A stretch of DNA of 64,000 nt from Sphingomonas sp. BK345. Lineage in GTDB: Bacteria; Pseudomonadota; Alphaproteobacteria; Sphingomonadales; Sphingomonadaceae. The position numbers and the translations under genes are program-made. The stretch is from the NCBI RefSeq assembly GCF_014193845.1, contig NZ_JACHZX010000004.1:248001-312000 (forward strand), given 5' to 3'. The notes under the pieces are model-generated. The model was not told the origin of the DNA. It worked only from the letters and a program-made list of their open reading frames with translations, and made no database searches. Shown in pieces: positions 36,036-45,282 of this stretch (its first letter is position 1; each line of letters starts with the position of its first letter).

Positions 36036-37004
36036 TCAACCCTTCTTCTGCGCGGGCGTGCCCGCCTGGGCGAGCACCGCGGCGAGCGCGCGCGTCGCCA
36101 GCGGCAGCTTGAACGCATTGTCCTTCGTCGGCGTGGCGCCCTGGAAGGCGCGTGCGGTCACCGCCGCGGCGCCCTGTGGGAGCAGCGCCTCCGCTTCCTC
36201 CACACGCCACGGCTTGGGCGCGACGCCGCCGAACGCGACCCGGCCGCTGCCGTCACGCTGGATCACCGCCGCGACCGACACCAGCGCGTAGGCGTAGGAG
36301 GCACGATCGCGCACCTTCTCGTAGAAATGCTGCCCACCGAGTGGCTTGGGCAGCACCACCGCGGTTATCAGCTCGCCGGCGCGCAACGTCGTATCTTGTT
36401 CGGGATGATCGCCCCACAGACGGTGGAAGTCGGCGATGGGGATGCTTCTGCGCTGGCCGTTCGCGTCGACCGTCTCCACCACCGCGTCGAGCACGCGCAT
36501 CGCCACCGCCATGTCGCCGGGGAAGGTGGCGATGCACGACGAGCTCACCCCGATCACGCCGAGCTGGCGCGAGTAGCCGCCGATCGCAGCGCAGCCGTCG
36601 CCGGGCTTGCGCTTGTTGCACGCCATGTTGGTGTCGTAGAAGTACGGGCAGCGCGTGCGCTGGAGCAGGTTGCCCGCGGTCGAAGCCTTGTTGCGCAGCT
36701 GGCCCGAGGCTCCCGCGAGGATCGCGCGGCTGAGCACGCCATAGTCGCGTCGCACGCGCGCGTCGGCGGCGAGGTCGGTGTTGGTCACCAGCGCGCCGAT
36801 GCGCAGACCGCCGTCACCGGTCTTTTCGATCTTGTCGAAACCGAGGTCCTGCACGTCGACGAGATGCGTCGGCGTCTCGATCTCCAGCTTCATCAGATCG
36901 AGCAGGTTGGTGCCGCCGGCCAGGAACTTGGCGCCGGGCCGCTGCGCCACCGCGCGCGCCGCGGCGACGGCGTCCGTGGCGCGCTCGTACGTGAAGTTCC
37001 TCAT
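36036..37004 (-). CDS. paoB: aldehyde oxidoreductase FAD-binding subunit (PaoB-like)
   Basis: Middle subunit, 322 residues. The FAD site [15 protein letters not shown] is near residue 30. A cysteine cluster in [20 protein letters not shown], plus the following Cys near residue 140, matches the extra [4Fe-4S] cluster that PaoB has and most other FAD subunits of this family lack. The C-terminal domain is normal. It overlaps the 2Fe-2S subunit gene by ATGA. The cluster motif is a good argument for the Pao type rather than xanthine or CO dehydrogenase. Confidence 0.9.
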   Translation of the reverse strand: MRNFTYERATDAVAAARAVAQRPGAKFLAGGTNLLDLMKLEIETPTHLVDVQDLGFDKIEKTGDGGLRIGALVTNTDLAADARVRRDYGVLSRAILAGASGQLRNKASTAGNLLQRTRCPYFYDTNMACNKRKPGDGCAAIGGYSRQLGVIGVSSSCIATFPGDMAVAMRVLDAVVETVDANGQRRSIPIADFHRLWGDHPEQDTTLRAGELITAVVLPKPLGGQHFYEKVRDRASYAYALVSVAAVIQRDGSGRVAFGGVAPKPWRVEEAEALLPQGAAAVTARAFQGATPTKDNAFKLPLATRALAAVLAQAGTPAQKKG

Positions 37005-37645
37005 GCGCGCTCTCCCGCCGCCTCGGCCACCGCCTCGGCGATATTAGAATAGGCACCACAGCGGCAGATGTTGCCGCTCATCCGCTCGCGCAGCTCCATG
37101 TTGCTGAAGCGCGCCCTGGCGGTGAGGTCGCCCTGGACATGGCTGGGCACGTCGCGCTTGATCTCGTCGAGCACCGCCACCGCCGAGCAGATCTGCCCGG
37201 GCGTGCAATAGCCGCACTGGAAGCCGTCGTGCTTCACGAAGGCGGCCTGCATCGGATGGAGCTTGTCGGGTGTTCCCAGCCCCTCGATGGTGGTGATCTC
37301 GTCGCCGTCGTGCTGGAGCGCGAGGCTGAGGCACGAGTTGATGCGCCGGCCCTGTACGATCACCGTGCAGGCGCCGCACTGGCCATGGTCGCAGCCCTTC
37401 TTGGTGCCGGTGAGGTGGAGATGCTCGCGCAGCGCGTCGAGGAGCGTCGTGCGCGGGTCGAGCGCCAGCTCGCGCTTCTCCCCGTTGACGGTGAGGCGCA
37501 CCGGCATGGTTGGGGTAGCGCTCGCGGGCGTCCGCTGCGGCGCGGCGCCGGCGGGCGCGGCGGCGGCGACCGCGCTGGCAGCGCTCCCGGCGAGCACCCC
37601 GCGACGCGAGAGCGCGAAATCTGCTGTGTCCGACATCGCCGGCAT
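37001..37645 (-). CDS. paoA: aldehyde oxidoreductase 2Fe-2S subunit with Tat signal (PaoA-like)
   Basis: Small subunit carrying two [2Fe-2S] clusters, 214 residues from the ATG at 37645 (an ATG 9 bases later is equally placed relative to AGGAAGAGGG). The twin-arginine signal SRRGVLAG exports the folded complex. Cluster motifs are [12 protein letters not shown] near residue 84 and [12 protein letters not shown] near residue 146, then [12 protein letters not shown] near the end. The sequence closely follows E. coli PaoA, including the [18 protein letters not shown] block. First gene of the paoABC-like operon. Confidence 0.92.
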   Translation of the reverse strand: MPAMSDTADFALSRRGVLAGSAASAVAAAAPAGAAPQRTPASATPTMPVRLTVNGEKRELALDPRTTLLDALREHLHLTGTKKGCDHGQCGACTVIVQGRRINSCLSLALQHDGDEITTIEGLGTPDKLHPMQAAFVKHDGFQCGYCTPGQICSAVAVLDEIKRDVPSHVQGDLTARARFSNMELRERMSGNICRCGAYSNIAEAVAEAAGERA

Positions 37646-37774
37646 CCCTCTTCCTGCCCTCCCGGGCGCAGCGTCCAAGTCCCTGTCGACTCAACGTGAT
37701 CCTAACGCGCGTTGGATCGATGTGGAGCAATCGCTTCGTTCAGGAAGGTGATGAGCCGCGCTCAGCGTCGCGGC

Positions 37775-40273
37775 TCATAATTCGCGTAGTGCCGCCGCGG
37801 GTCGCGCGCGCAGCACCGGCAGGCTGCCGGCCACACCGATCGCCACGGTCGTCGCCACGCCCACCAGCAGCGTCGCCGCTACCGCGCCCCAGTCGGGCAG
37901 CCACTCGAAGCCGAACAGCCGGGTGACGACATACCAGCCGCCCGCGACACCGAGCAGCAGCGCCACCGCCGCCGCCACCAGCGCCAGCAGCGCATATTCG
38001 AGCAGCTGCATCACCAGTACCTGCCGCCGCGTCGCGCCGAGCACCTTGAGCACCACCGCGTCATAGGTCCGAGTCGCGCGCGCCGCGGCGATCGCGCCGA
38101 CCAGCACCGCCACGCCGGCGAGCACCGCCACGCCTGCCGCGGCGGCAATCGCGGTCGCCATCTGGCGCACCACCGTCTGCACCTGCGCGAGCACGCCGCC
38201 CACCTCGATCACCGACAGCGAGGGGAATCGCGGCAGCAGCGCGCGCGTCACCGCGCCGGTTCGCGCCGCGGGCATGTCGATCGTGGCGGCGAGATTGTGC
38301 GGCACGTCGGCCAGCGCACCGGGCGAGAACACCAGCACGAAGTTGAAGCCCAACGTGTCCCAAGCGATACGGCGGAACGAGGCGATCGTGGCGGTGCGCT
38401 CCAGCCCCAGCACCGAAACCGTCAGCGGGTCGCCGACCTTGAGCCCGAGCGACTGCGCCAGCCGCTCGTCGACCGACACCAGCGGGCGTCGCGCCTCCGC
38501 CGTGCTCCACCAATGGCCGGCGCTGAGGGTACTCCCCGCGGGCAGCGCCGCGGCGAAGGTCAGCCCGCGCTCGCCGCGCAGAGCCCAGGCGCCTTCCGGT
38601 ATCTCGGCGAGATCGGCGACGCGCGTCTTGGCATAGCCGGTAATCGTGCCGCGCATCAGCGGCACGGTCGCGATCGTCGCCTTCGGCGATGCCGCGACGA
38701 CGGTGGCGCGGAAGTCGCGCTCGCGCTCGGGCGGCACGTCGAGCACGAACAAGGCCGGCGCGCGCTCGGGCACGCTGCGGGTGATATTGCCGTCGAGGCT
38801 GGTGCGGATCGTCGCGAGCAGCACGAACAGCGTCAGACCAAGCCCGAGCGCGACCACCAACGCGACAGTGCGCGCTCCCGGGCGATGAAGCGCGGCGAGC
38901 GCGAGCCGCGGCAGCGGTCGGCGCGGCGGCGGCACGCGCGCCGCGAGCCAGCGCACCGCATGACCGAGCGCGACGAGCAACAGCAGCGTCGCCGCGGCGG
39001 CGCCGAGGAAGCCGGCGGCGAACAGCGGCCGCTCGCTCGTCGCGAGCACCAGCGCCACCAGCGCGGTGCCCGCCGCCGCCATCCAGGCGGCGGCGACGCG
39101 CCCGCCGCGCGCCCGCCGATCATGGACGCCGCGCAGCAGCGCCGCGGCGGGCACGCGCCCCGCCGCCACCAGCGCGGGCGCACAGAAGGCGAGCGCGATC
39201 AGCAGGCCGTACAGCGCCGCCAGCGCGAGCGGCAGCGGCGCCACCACGAAGCCGGGTGCCACCGGCAGCACCGCGCCGGCAAGCGCGCCGACCAACGGCA
39301 CCGCGACCAGCCCGGCGACGAGCCCCAGCGCGATCCCCACCCCCGCCACCGCGAGCACCTGGATGAGGTACACGCGAGTCACCGTCGCCGAGGTCGCGCC
39401 GAGCACCTTGAGCATCGCCACGCTCGCGCGCCGCTGCTCGAGATAGGAAGAGACGCCGTTGCCGACGCCGATCCCCGCGATCACCAGCGCGGCGAGCCCG
39501 ACCAGCGTGAGGAACTCGCCCATGCGCGCGATGAAGCGGCTCGCGCCGGGGGAGGCGCGGTCGCGCGTGCGCGTCTCCCATCCCGCCGCGGCGAAGCGCC
39601 TGGCGAAGCTCGCCACCGTCGCCGCGGGATCGCGCGCGCCGATCGCGACGCGGTACTTGGTCTCGTAGAGGCTGCCCGGCTGCACCAGCCCAGTGCGCGC
39701 CAGCCCGGCGCTCGACACCAGCACGACCGGGCCGAAGCTGAAGCCCTCGCTCAACCGGTCGGGCTCGTCCGCGATCACGCCGGCGACTCGGAAGGTCGCG
39801 GCGCCGAGCCGCAGCGGGTCGCCGACGCGCAGCCCTAGCCGCTCGACCAGTGCGGGCGCGACATAAGCAGTGTCGGCGCCGGTCACGCGCACGGCTCGTT
39901 CCGAGGCGAGCGTGAGCCGACCGTAGAGCGGATAGGCCGGGTCGACCGCCTTGAGCTGCACCGGTGCGGTGGCCCCGTCGCGAGCCACCGCCATCGACTG
40001 CATCCGCACCGTCTCGGACACGCGCCCGAGCCGCGTGATCGCGGCGCGCTCGTCGGCATCGGCGGCGCGCTGCGAGATCGCGAGCTCGACGTCGCCGCCC
40101 AGCAGCACGCGGCCGCGTGCCGCCAGCTCGCCGGTGATCGCCTGCGTCAGGCTCCCGATCGCGGCGAGCGCGCCGACGCCGAGGAAGAGGCACAGCAGCA
40201 GCAGGCGCAGGCCCTTGAAGCGGAGCGACAGCTCGCGCCGAGCGAGCCGCCAGGCCAGCGCCCAGCCGCTCAT
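37775..40273 (-). CDS. ybbP: FtsX-like ABC permease (YbbP type)
   Basis: Large integral permease of the lipoprotein/macrolide exporter superfamily, 832 residues. One N-terminal helix (about residues 22-45), a long periplasmic domain, then two sets of helices: LTLVGLAALVIAGIGVGNGV near residue 258 and the final FtsX domain AIAAAAGVAVLAGVAVLVGA near residue 710. It overlaps the ATPase gene ybbA by ATGA. The arrangement with a divergent tesA-like gene is the same as in E. coli (tesA-ybbA-ybbP). The transported substrate is unknown. Confidence 0.9.
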   Translation of the reverse strand: MSGWALAWRLARRELSLRFKGLRLLLLCLFLGVGALAAIGSLTQAITGELAARGRVLLGGDVELAISQRAADADERAAITRLGRVSETVRMQSMAVARDGATAPVQLKAVDPAYPLYGRLTLASERAVRVTGADTAYVAPALVERLGLRVGDPLRLGAATFRVAGVIADEPDRLSEGFSFGPVVLVSSAGLARTGLVQPGSLYETKYRVAIGARDPAATVASFARRFAAAGWETRTRDRASPGASRFIARMGEFLTLVGLAALVIAGIGVGNGVSSYLEQRRASVAMLKVLGATSATVTRVYLIQVLAVAGVGIALGLVAGLVAVPLVGALAGAVLPVAPGFVVAPLPLALAALYGLLIALAFCAPALVAAGRVPAAALLRGVHDRRARGGRVAAAWMAAAGTALVALVLATSERPLFAAGFLGAAAATLLLLVALGHAVRWLAARVPPPRRPLPRLALAALHRPGARTVALVVALGLGLTLFVLLATIRTSLDGNITRSVPERAPALFVLDVPPERERDFRATVVAASPKATIATVPLMRGTITGYAKTRVADLAEIPEGAWALRGERGLTFAAALPAGSTLSAGHWWSTAEARRPLVSVDERLAQSLGLKVGDPLTVSVLGLERTATIASFRRIAWDTLGFNFVLVFSPGALADVPHNLAATIDMPAARTGAVTRALLPRFPSLSVIEVGGVLAQVQTVVRQMATAIAAAAGVAVLAGVAVLVGAIAAARATRTYDAVVLKVLGATRRQVLVMQLLEYALLALVAAAVALLLGVAGGWYVVTRLFGFEWLPDWGAVAATLLVGVATTVAIGVAGSLPVLRARPAAALREL

Positions 40274-40941
40274 CGGAGCCGCCCGTCGGCGAGCTCGACG
40301 ATCCGGTCGCAGCGCCGCGCCAGCGCCGCGTCGTGCGTGATGATGACGAGGCTGGCGTCGGTGGCGCGACGCCGCTCGAACAGCAGGTCGACGATACGCG
40401 CGCCGGTCGCGGCGTCGAGGTTGCCGGTCGGCTCGTCGGCGAACACCAGCGAAGGGCGCGGCGCCAGCGCGCGCGCGATCGCAACGCGCTGCTGCTCGCC
40501 GCCCGAGAGCTGCGCGGGATAATGATCGAGCCGGTGACCGAGCCCGACGGCGGTCAGCTCGGCCTCTGCCCGCTCGCGCACGTCATCGGCGCCCTGCAGC
40601 TCGAGCGGCACCATCACGTTCTCGCGCGCGGTCATCGTCGGCAGCAGGTGAAAGGCCTGGAGCACGATGCCGATCCGCCCGCGCCGCGCCACCGCCAACG
40701 CGTCCTCGTCGAGCGCGGCGAAGTCGAGCCCCGTCACCTCGACTTTGCCCGACGTCGCGCGCTCCAACCCGGCGAGCACCGCCATCAGCGACGACTTGCC
40801 CGACCCCGAGGCGCCGAGCAGCGCCACGCTCTCGCCCGCGGCCACCGCGAGATCGACCCCGCGCAGGATCTCCACCGGCTCGGCGCCGCCAAGCGTGAGC
40901 CTTACATCGCGCGCGGCGATGACCATATGCGGCGACGACAT
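40270..40941 (-). CDS. ybbA: ABC transporter ATP-binding protein (YbbA type)
   Basis: ATPase partner of the permease, 223 residues. Walker A GASGSGKSSLMAVLAGLE is near residue 41, the signature LSGGEQQRVAIARAL near residue 145, and Walker B LVFADEPTGNLD just after it. These belong to the LolD/MacB-like class. The ATG start lies only 20 bases from the divergent lipase start, so the two promoters must overlap or lie inside the genes. Confidence 0.95.
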   Translation of the reverse strand: MSSPHMVIAARDVRLTLGGAEPVEILRGVDLAVAAGESVALLGASGSGKSSLMAVLAGLERATSGKVEVTGLDFAALDEDALAVARRGRIGIVLQAFHLLPTMTARENVMVPLELQGADDVRERAEAELTAVGLGHRLDHYPAQLSGGEQQRVAIARALAPRPSLVFADEPTGNLDAATGARIVDLLFERRRATDASLVIITHDAALARRCDRIVELADGRLR

Positions 40942-40961
40942 TCAGCGGAGCCGGGGCGTAA

Positions 40962-41702
40962 GTGACGCGATCATATCTGACATATGCGGCGCCGGCGGCG
41001 CTTCTCCAAGCCGCGCTGATGGTGGCGGGCTGTTCGCCGCGTGACGAGAGCGCTCCCGATGGGCCGCGGGTCAGCGGCAACGACAGCGAGGCGGTGCCCG
41101 CGCCGGTCGCGACCGTGCCGCTTAGCGGACCCGAGCGAGTCGTGCTCGCGCTCGGAGACAGCCTCTACGCCGGCTACGGGCTGAGCCGCGGCCAGAGTCT
41201 GCCCGACGCGATCCAGGCGCGGCTGCGCGCCGGCGGGATCAACGCGCGGCTGGTCAATGCCGGGGTCTCGGGCGACACCACCGCCGACGGCCGACGCAGG
41301 CTCGCCTACACGCTCGATCGGCTGGGCAAGAGACCCGACCTGGTGCTGCTCGGGCTCGGCGGCAACGACGTGTTGCGCCAGCTCGATCCCAAGGTAACGC
41401 GCGACAACCTGGCCGCGATGCTCGACGTGTTGCAGGAGCGGGGCATCCCGGTGGTGCTGACCGGCATGCTCGCGCCGCCCAACCTCGGGCCGGATTACGC
41501 GGGGAGGTTCAACGCCATCTATCCGGAGCTGGCGAAGCAGCATCATGCGCCGCTGTACCCGTTCATTCTCGACGGCGTGCTCGGCGACCGGACGCTGATG
41601 CTGCCCGATGGCGTTCACCCGAATGCGCGCGGTGTGGCGCGGATCGCTGATCGGGTGACGCCGGTAGTGCGAGAGGCGCTGGCGGAGACGATCGAGGGCT
41701 GA
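40962..41702 (+). CDS. tesA: SGNH-type arylesterase/thioesterase lipoprotein (TesA-like)
   Basis: Serine hydrolase of the GDSL/SGNH class, 246 residues from a GTG start. The N-terminus ends in a lipobox MVAGC (residues 20-24), so it should be a lipoprotein. Catalytic blocks are present: ALGDSLYAGYGLS with the nucleophile Ser near residue 68, GLGGNDVLR with the oxyanion Asn near residue 131, and the Asp/His pair in LPDGVHPNARG near residue 217. It is read divergently from ybbAP. Confidence 0.9.
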   Translation: MTRSYLTYAAPAALLQAALMVAGCSPRDESAPDGPRVSGNDSEAVPAPVATVPLSGPERVVLALGDSLYAGYGLSRGQSLPDAIQARLRAGGINARLVNAGVSGDTTADGRRRLAYTLDRLGKRPDLVLLGLGGNDVLRQLDPKVTRDNLAAMLDVLQERGIPVVLTGMLAPPNLGPDYAGRFNAIYPELAKQHHAPLYPFILDGVLGDRTLMLPDGVHPNARGVARIADRVTPVVREALAETIEG

Positions 41703-41816
41703 GGGAAGGTTGAGCCGTCAGCGCCTTCCGTTGCGGCGGCTCTTGCCGTCATACTCCCCGCTCCTTCGTCCGCCCCGCTTCGTCAGGTTTACCGTTCCGG
41801 CACCCTCATTCTTTTC

Positions 41817-41908
41817 GTCATCCCAACGGAGGCCGGGATCCACCGTTCCGCATAGGCACCGGCCAGCAGGTGCACGGACGGGCGGATCCCGGCCTTCGCC
41901 GGTATGGC
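41817..41908. repeat. paired palindromic intergenic repeat, copy B
   Basis: Left arm from GTCATCCCAACGGAGGCCGG to GGATCCACCG and right arm CGGATCCCGGCCTTCGCCGG, inverted, in the 272-base space between tesA and the DUF2945-type gene. It shares the GTCATCC and GGATCC landmarks with copy A, but the inner stem has changed to a GGCC type. Nothing else of note is seen in this gap. Confidence 0.7.
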
Positions 41909-41974
41909 GGACAGCTGTGAAAGATGCGTGCGACACAAGCCTGCTCGCCACCTCTCCACCGTGCGCCTTACGCC

Positions 41975-42184
41975 TTACGCCTTCTTCAGCTCGTCCGGCT
42001 TGTGAACCGCTTCCTTGCCCGACTTGTCGCTCTTGACGCGATATTGCGGGTCGTCCTTGCTCGCCTTGGCAGTGTGGCCGCCGGCCTTGGTGGTCTTGGT
42101 CTCCTTCTTGACCACCTTGCCGCTGGTCTGGCCCTGCGGCGTGTCCCACTTCACCTTGTCGCCGGCCTTGAGGGTCTTCGTCAT
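41975..42184 (-). CDS. DUF2945-type small Tudor-like protein
   Basis: A basic 69-residue protein starting MTKTLKAGDKVKWDTPQGQT, with AGGAGAG 6 bases upstream. It has the features of the hypervirulence-associated Tudor-like (DUF2945) family: GDKVKW at the start, a GKVVKKETKTTKAGGHTAK middle, and DPQYRVKSDKSGKEAVHKP near the end. The function of the family is unsettled; members are small, soluble and often stress-linked. It has no operon partner. Confidence 0.85.
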   Translation of the reverse strand: MTKTLKAGDKVKWDTPQGQTSGKVVKKETKTTKAGGHTAKASKDDPQYRVKSDKSGKEAVHKPDELKKA

Positions 42185-42304
42185 GGCTGCTCTCCTGTGG
42201 CTCGGCGGACTAAAGTGGGTTAACTCTACACTTGTTCCCTCGCCTTGAGGATGCGGCGATTTCCTCACTCGCGTGTTGGAGGACGCGGTTCCGAGGAGAG
42301 AGCG

Positions 42305-42490
42305 ATGAGTGAGAGCGAGAAGATCACCACCGGCGCCAACGACCGCGCGGTCGACGAGCCGCTGGCGAGCGGCGCGCCCGGTATCCCCGACGACGCGCTG
42401 CTGCCCAGCGAAGACCTGCCCGATCCGCCCAGCGACGAGGAAGTAGCGCGCGTCGCCCGCCAGCTCGGCGCACCGCTGCCCGACGCCTGA
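42305..42490 (+). CDS. small acidic uncharacterised protein
   Basis: A 61-residue, acidic, proline-bearing protein starting MSESEKITTGANDRAVDEPL. The ATG is preceded by GAGGAGAG. Most of it is likely disordered; the last 15 residues (DEEVARVARQLGAPLPD) may form one helix. It is read divergently from the DUF2945-type gene. No family is recognised. An in-frame extension upstream to 42245 lacks a ribosome binding site. Confidence 0.6.
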   Translation: MSESEKITTGANDRAVDEPLASGAPGIPDDALLPSEDLPDPPSDEEVARVARQLGAPLPDA

Positions 42491-42581
42491 GCGGCATCCG
42501 GAGCCCAGGGCCGCGAGGATAGCGTACGTGGCACTGGGCTTCTGCATGCGCGGGAGCACGCGCGTGTGTGACAGACGTCTC

Positions 42582-44594
42582 CTAGAACCGCGCCCGCATC
42601 GCCCCCGCCAGGGTGCGCGGATCGGCGGGCGTGTGGAGCCGCTGCGTGCCGTCGAACCAGACATATTCGTGTCGGTCATTCGCGAGGTTGCGCAACTGGA
42701 TCGACAGCTCCACCGCGCGGGTGAGCTGATAGCCCGCCTCGGCGGTGAGCTGGACATAGCGGCCGTAGCGCCCCTGCGCGTTGGCGGGGGTGAGCTCGTA
42801 AGACGACTGCCCATTGCCCCACAGCGACCCGCGCCATCGGCCACCGCGCGGCGCCCATTCCAGCCCGGCGGTGTAGAGGTCGCGCGGGACGTGGTCGATC
42901 TCGTTGCCCGCCTGCGACGGTGTCGCCGGATCGGGTACGCGGATCACGGCTCGCTGGTGCGACCAGCTCGCCCAGGCCGACCAGCCACCGCCCGGCTGGA
43001 CGCTCGCCTCAAGGTCGAAACCGCGCCGCCGGGTCGCGCCGAGATTGTCGAACTCGCCAGCGGGATCGTTGAGCCGGCGGCGCAGCTCGCCGCTCGCGGT
43101 CTGCTGCCACAGCGCCGCGCGCGCGGTGAGCCAGCGGCCGCGTGACAGCCGCACGCCGGCCTCATAGCCCTCGTTGATCGAAGGGGCGACGTCGCGCATG
43201 CGCGGCGGCACGATGAACGCGCCCGTGCCGGCGCCGATCTGGAAGGTACGGCCGTAATTGCCGTAGGCCGTCACTCCCGCGATCGGCTCGACCGCCACCG
43301 ACAGCTTGGGCTGGCTGATCGTGCCATAATCGTTGACTGGATAGGCGCGGCCGTTGAGCCGGTTGACATAGTCGCCGCCGACCCGGTCGAGCCGCCACGC
43401 CGGCGTCACGCGCAGCCAGCGCAGCGGCGTCAATACCGCCTGGACGTAACCGCCGCCGACGGTCAAGTCGATGTCCTGGTCGCGCGTCGCCGCGACGACG
43501 CGACGATTGTCCGTCGTCCAGCGCTGGCTGACATTATGCTGCCACTGCACGTCGCCGCCCGCCTCGGCCATCAGCCAGGACGCGACGTGCCAGTGGAGCG
43601 CCCCGACGACACCATATTGCTGCTCCTCGGTGAGCCGCTGCTGCTGCGGCACGCCCGCGGAGAAGCGGACGTAGCGATTGTCGTCGATCGTGTTGGCATA
43701 GCCGCTCAGCGAGAGCGCCACATGCTCGCTAGGCGCAGCGTCGAGCGTCACCGCATATTGGCCGAGCTCGCGCGTGCCGCCGTCGCTCGCCGACACCGAA
43801 TAGGATAGCCGCCGGTCAGTGTAGGCATCGCCGTCGGTGAGATAGCCCGGTTCGTCGGCGGCGGCGCGGCTGTGGCGCGCGATCAGACCGAGCTGCGCGT
43901 CGCCGAGATCGAGTCGCCACTTGCCGGAGAGCGTCAGCCGGTCGAACCCGGCATGGTCGCGATAGCCATCCGAGCGGCGGTAGCCGAGCGCGAGATTCTG
44001 GCTCAGCCGCCCGGTCTCGGCGCCGGCGGCGAGCTGCGCCTCGGCGGTACCGAACGCGCCCGCGCTCACGCGCGTATCGAGATAGGTGCCGCCGCTGCGC
44101 GTGACGATATTCGCGCTGCCCGCGATGGCGTGGAGCCCCCAGCGCGGATCGGAGGTGCCGCGCACGAGCTCGACCGAGCCGATCGCGAGCGGCGACACCA
44201 GGTCGATGAAGTCCATGCGCCCCGCGTTGTCGTTCGAAGGGATGCCGTCGATCAGCAGCTTGACCGCGTTGATCTCGCCCTCGCCGTTGAAGCCGCGGAT
44301 CGAGAAGCGCCCCGAGGTGGTGCCCTGGCCGAAGTCGGTCAGCACCACACCGGGGAGCCGCGCGAACAGCTCCCAGGCGTTGTCGACGTTCTGCCGTTGC
44401 GTGACGTCGCCGCCGAGCACGTCGACCGAGGTGAGCACCTCGCTGGTGGCGCGCGTCATCGACCGCGCGGTGACGACCACCTCGCCGATGGTGACGCCGG
44501 TCGTGGACGCCGGGTCCGGGGCGTCCTGCGCGCGCGCCACGGCGGGAAGACAGGCGAGCGCGACCGCGCTCGCGGAGAGAAGATGACGGGACAT
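42582..44594 (-). CDS. TonB-dependent receptor, probable metal or cofactor type
   Basis: Outer-membrane transporter of 670 residues. I took the ATG at 44594, which gives the signal peptide MSRHLLSASAVALACLPAVARAQ. The plug domain shows IGEVVVTARSMTRATSEVL near residue 33 and a VELVRGTSDPRWGLHAIAGS block near residue 135. The barrel ends in Phe (GAMRARF). Its length fits the cobalamin/copper group rather than the large SusC-like group. The gene upstream encodes a His-rich periplasmic protein, which suggests a metal substrate, but this is inference. Confidence 0.88.
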   Translation of the reverse strand: MSRHLLSASAVALACLPAVARAQDAPDPASTTGVTIGEVVVTARSMTRATSEVLTSVDVLGGDVTQRQNVDNAWELFARLPGVVLTDFGQGTTSGRFSIRGFNGEGEINAVKLLIDGIPSNDNAGRMDFIDLVSPLAIGSVELVRGTSDPRWGLHAIAGSANIVTRSGGTYLDTRVSAGAFGTAEAQLAAGAETGRLSQNLALGYRRSDGYRDHAGFDRLTLSGKWRLDLGDAQLGLIARHSRAAADEPGYLTDGDAYTDRRLSYSVSASDGGTRELGQYAVTLDAAPSEHVALSLSGYANTIDDNRYVRFSAGVPQQQRLTEEQQYGVVGALHWHVASWLMAEAGGDVQWQHNVSQRWTTDNRRVVAATRDQDIDLTVGGGYVQAVLTPLRWLRVTPAWRLDRVGGDYVNRLNGRAYPVNDYGTISQPKLSVAVEPIAGVTAYGNYGRTFQIGAGTGAFIVPPRMRDVAPSINEGYEAGVRLSRGRWLTARAALWQQTASGELRRRLNDPAGEFDNLGATRRRGFDLEASVQPGGGWSAWASWSHQRAVIRVPDPATPSQAGNEIDHVPRDLYTAGLEWAPRGGRWRGSLWGNGQSSYELTPANAQGRYGRYVQLTAEAGYQLTRAVELSIQLRNLANDRHEYVWFDGTQRLHTPADPRTLAGAMRARF

Positions 44595-44679
44595 AAAGAT
44601 TCCGATCGCTCGCGCGCCGAGGGCACGCCGCCGCTGAAAGGCCCGTACGCCGCCGGGCGCCGGGCGTGATGGTGGGAGA

Positions 44680-45084
44680 TCAGGCGAGCGCGGGCGGCGC
44701 GTGGCTCGGCGGGCGGAGGCGGTCGGCCGCGGCGATCCGGAGCGCGCGGACGAGCGGCGTCGCGGCGAGCGCGACCGCATCGGTAGGCGGCGATAGCGGC
44801 GGCAGGTCGCCCGCGGCGAGCGTGGGGAGGCCTAGGCCGGCGAAGGCGCAGGGCGGTTCGGCGTGGCGATGCGGCTCGCCATGGTCGGTGCCCTGATGCG
44901 CCGCGTGGTGCGCCGCCATCGCCGGCGTCGCGCCCCACTCGGGACAGGCGACCAGCGTGATCCCGTGCGCCGAGGCGGCCGGCATGAAGCCCGCGGGCAC
45001 GACCAGCCGCAGCGCGAGGGCGAGCAGCAGCAGCCAGGCCGTCATCGCCGATCGTCGCGCGATCAGGTGCCGCAATCGCGCCAT
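44680..45084 (-). CDS. His-rich periplasmic protein (DUF2946-like)
   Basis: A 134-residue protein with an N-terminal hydrophobic signal (MTAWLLLLALALRLVVPAGF after a short basic segment), then ITLVACPEW, and a His-rich segment HHAAHQGTDHGEPHRHAEPP, then CAFAGL. The Cys and His arrangement resembles the DUF2946 family, members of which lie beside copper-linked TonB receptors. It lies 85 bases upstream of such a receptor gene on the same strand. Copper binding is plausible, not shown. Confidence 0.65.
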   Translation of the reverse strand: MARLRHLIARRSAMTAWLLLLALALRLVVPAGFMPAASAHGITLVACPEWGATPAMAAHHAAHQGTDHGEPHRHAEPPCAFAGLGLPTLAAGDLPPLSPPTDAVALAATPLVRALRIAAADRLRPPSHAPPALA

Positions 45085-45282
45085 CGCCGCTCAGCTTCCG
45101 GACGCGCGCGAGCCGCCACCACGACGGGGGCGGGTCGGGTCAGGGCGTGCGGCGCGTTCTTTCACCATCGGCTAACCATCCTACGCGCCTAGTCGTAAAT
45201 GCCCGGTTTAAACAACGATCCACGCTAAGAGATTAGAAACGCATCGGCCCTATCTACATCTCACCACCGTGAGGTCCGTTCC

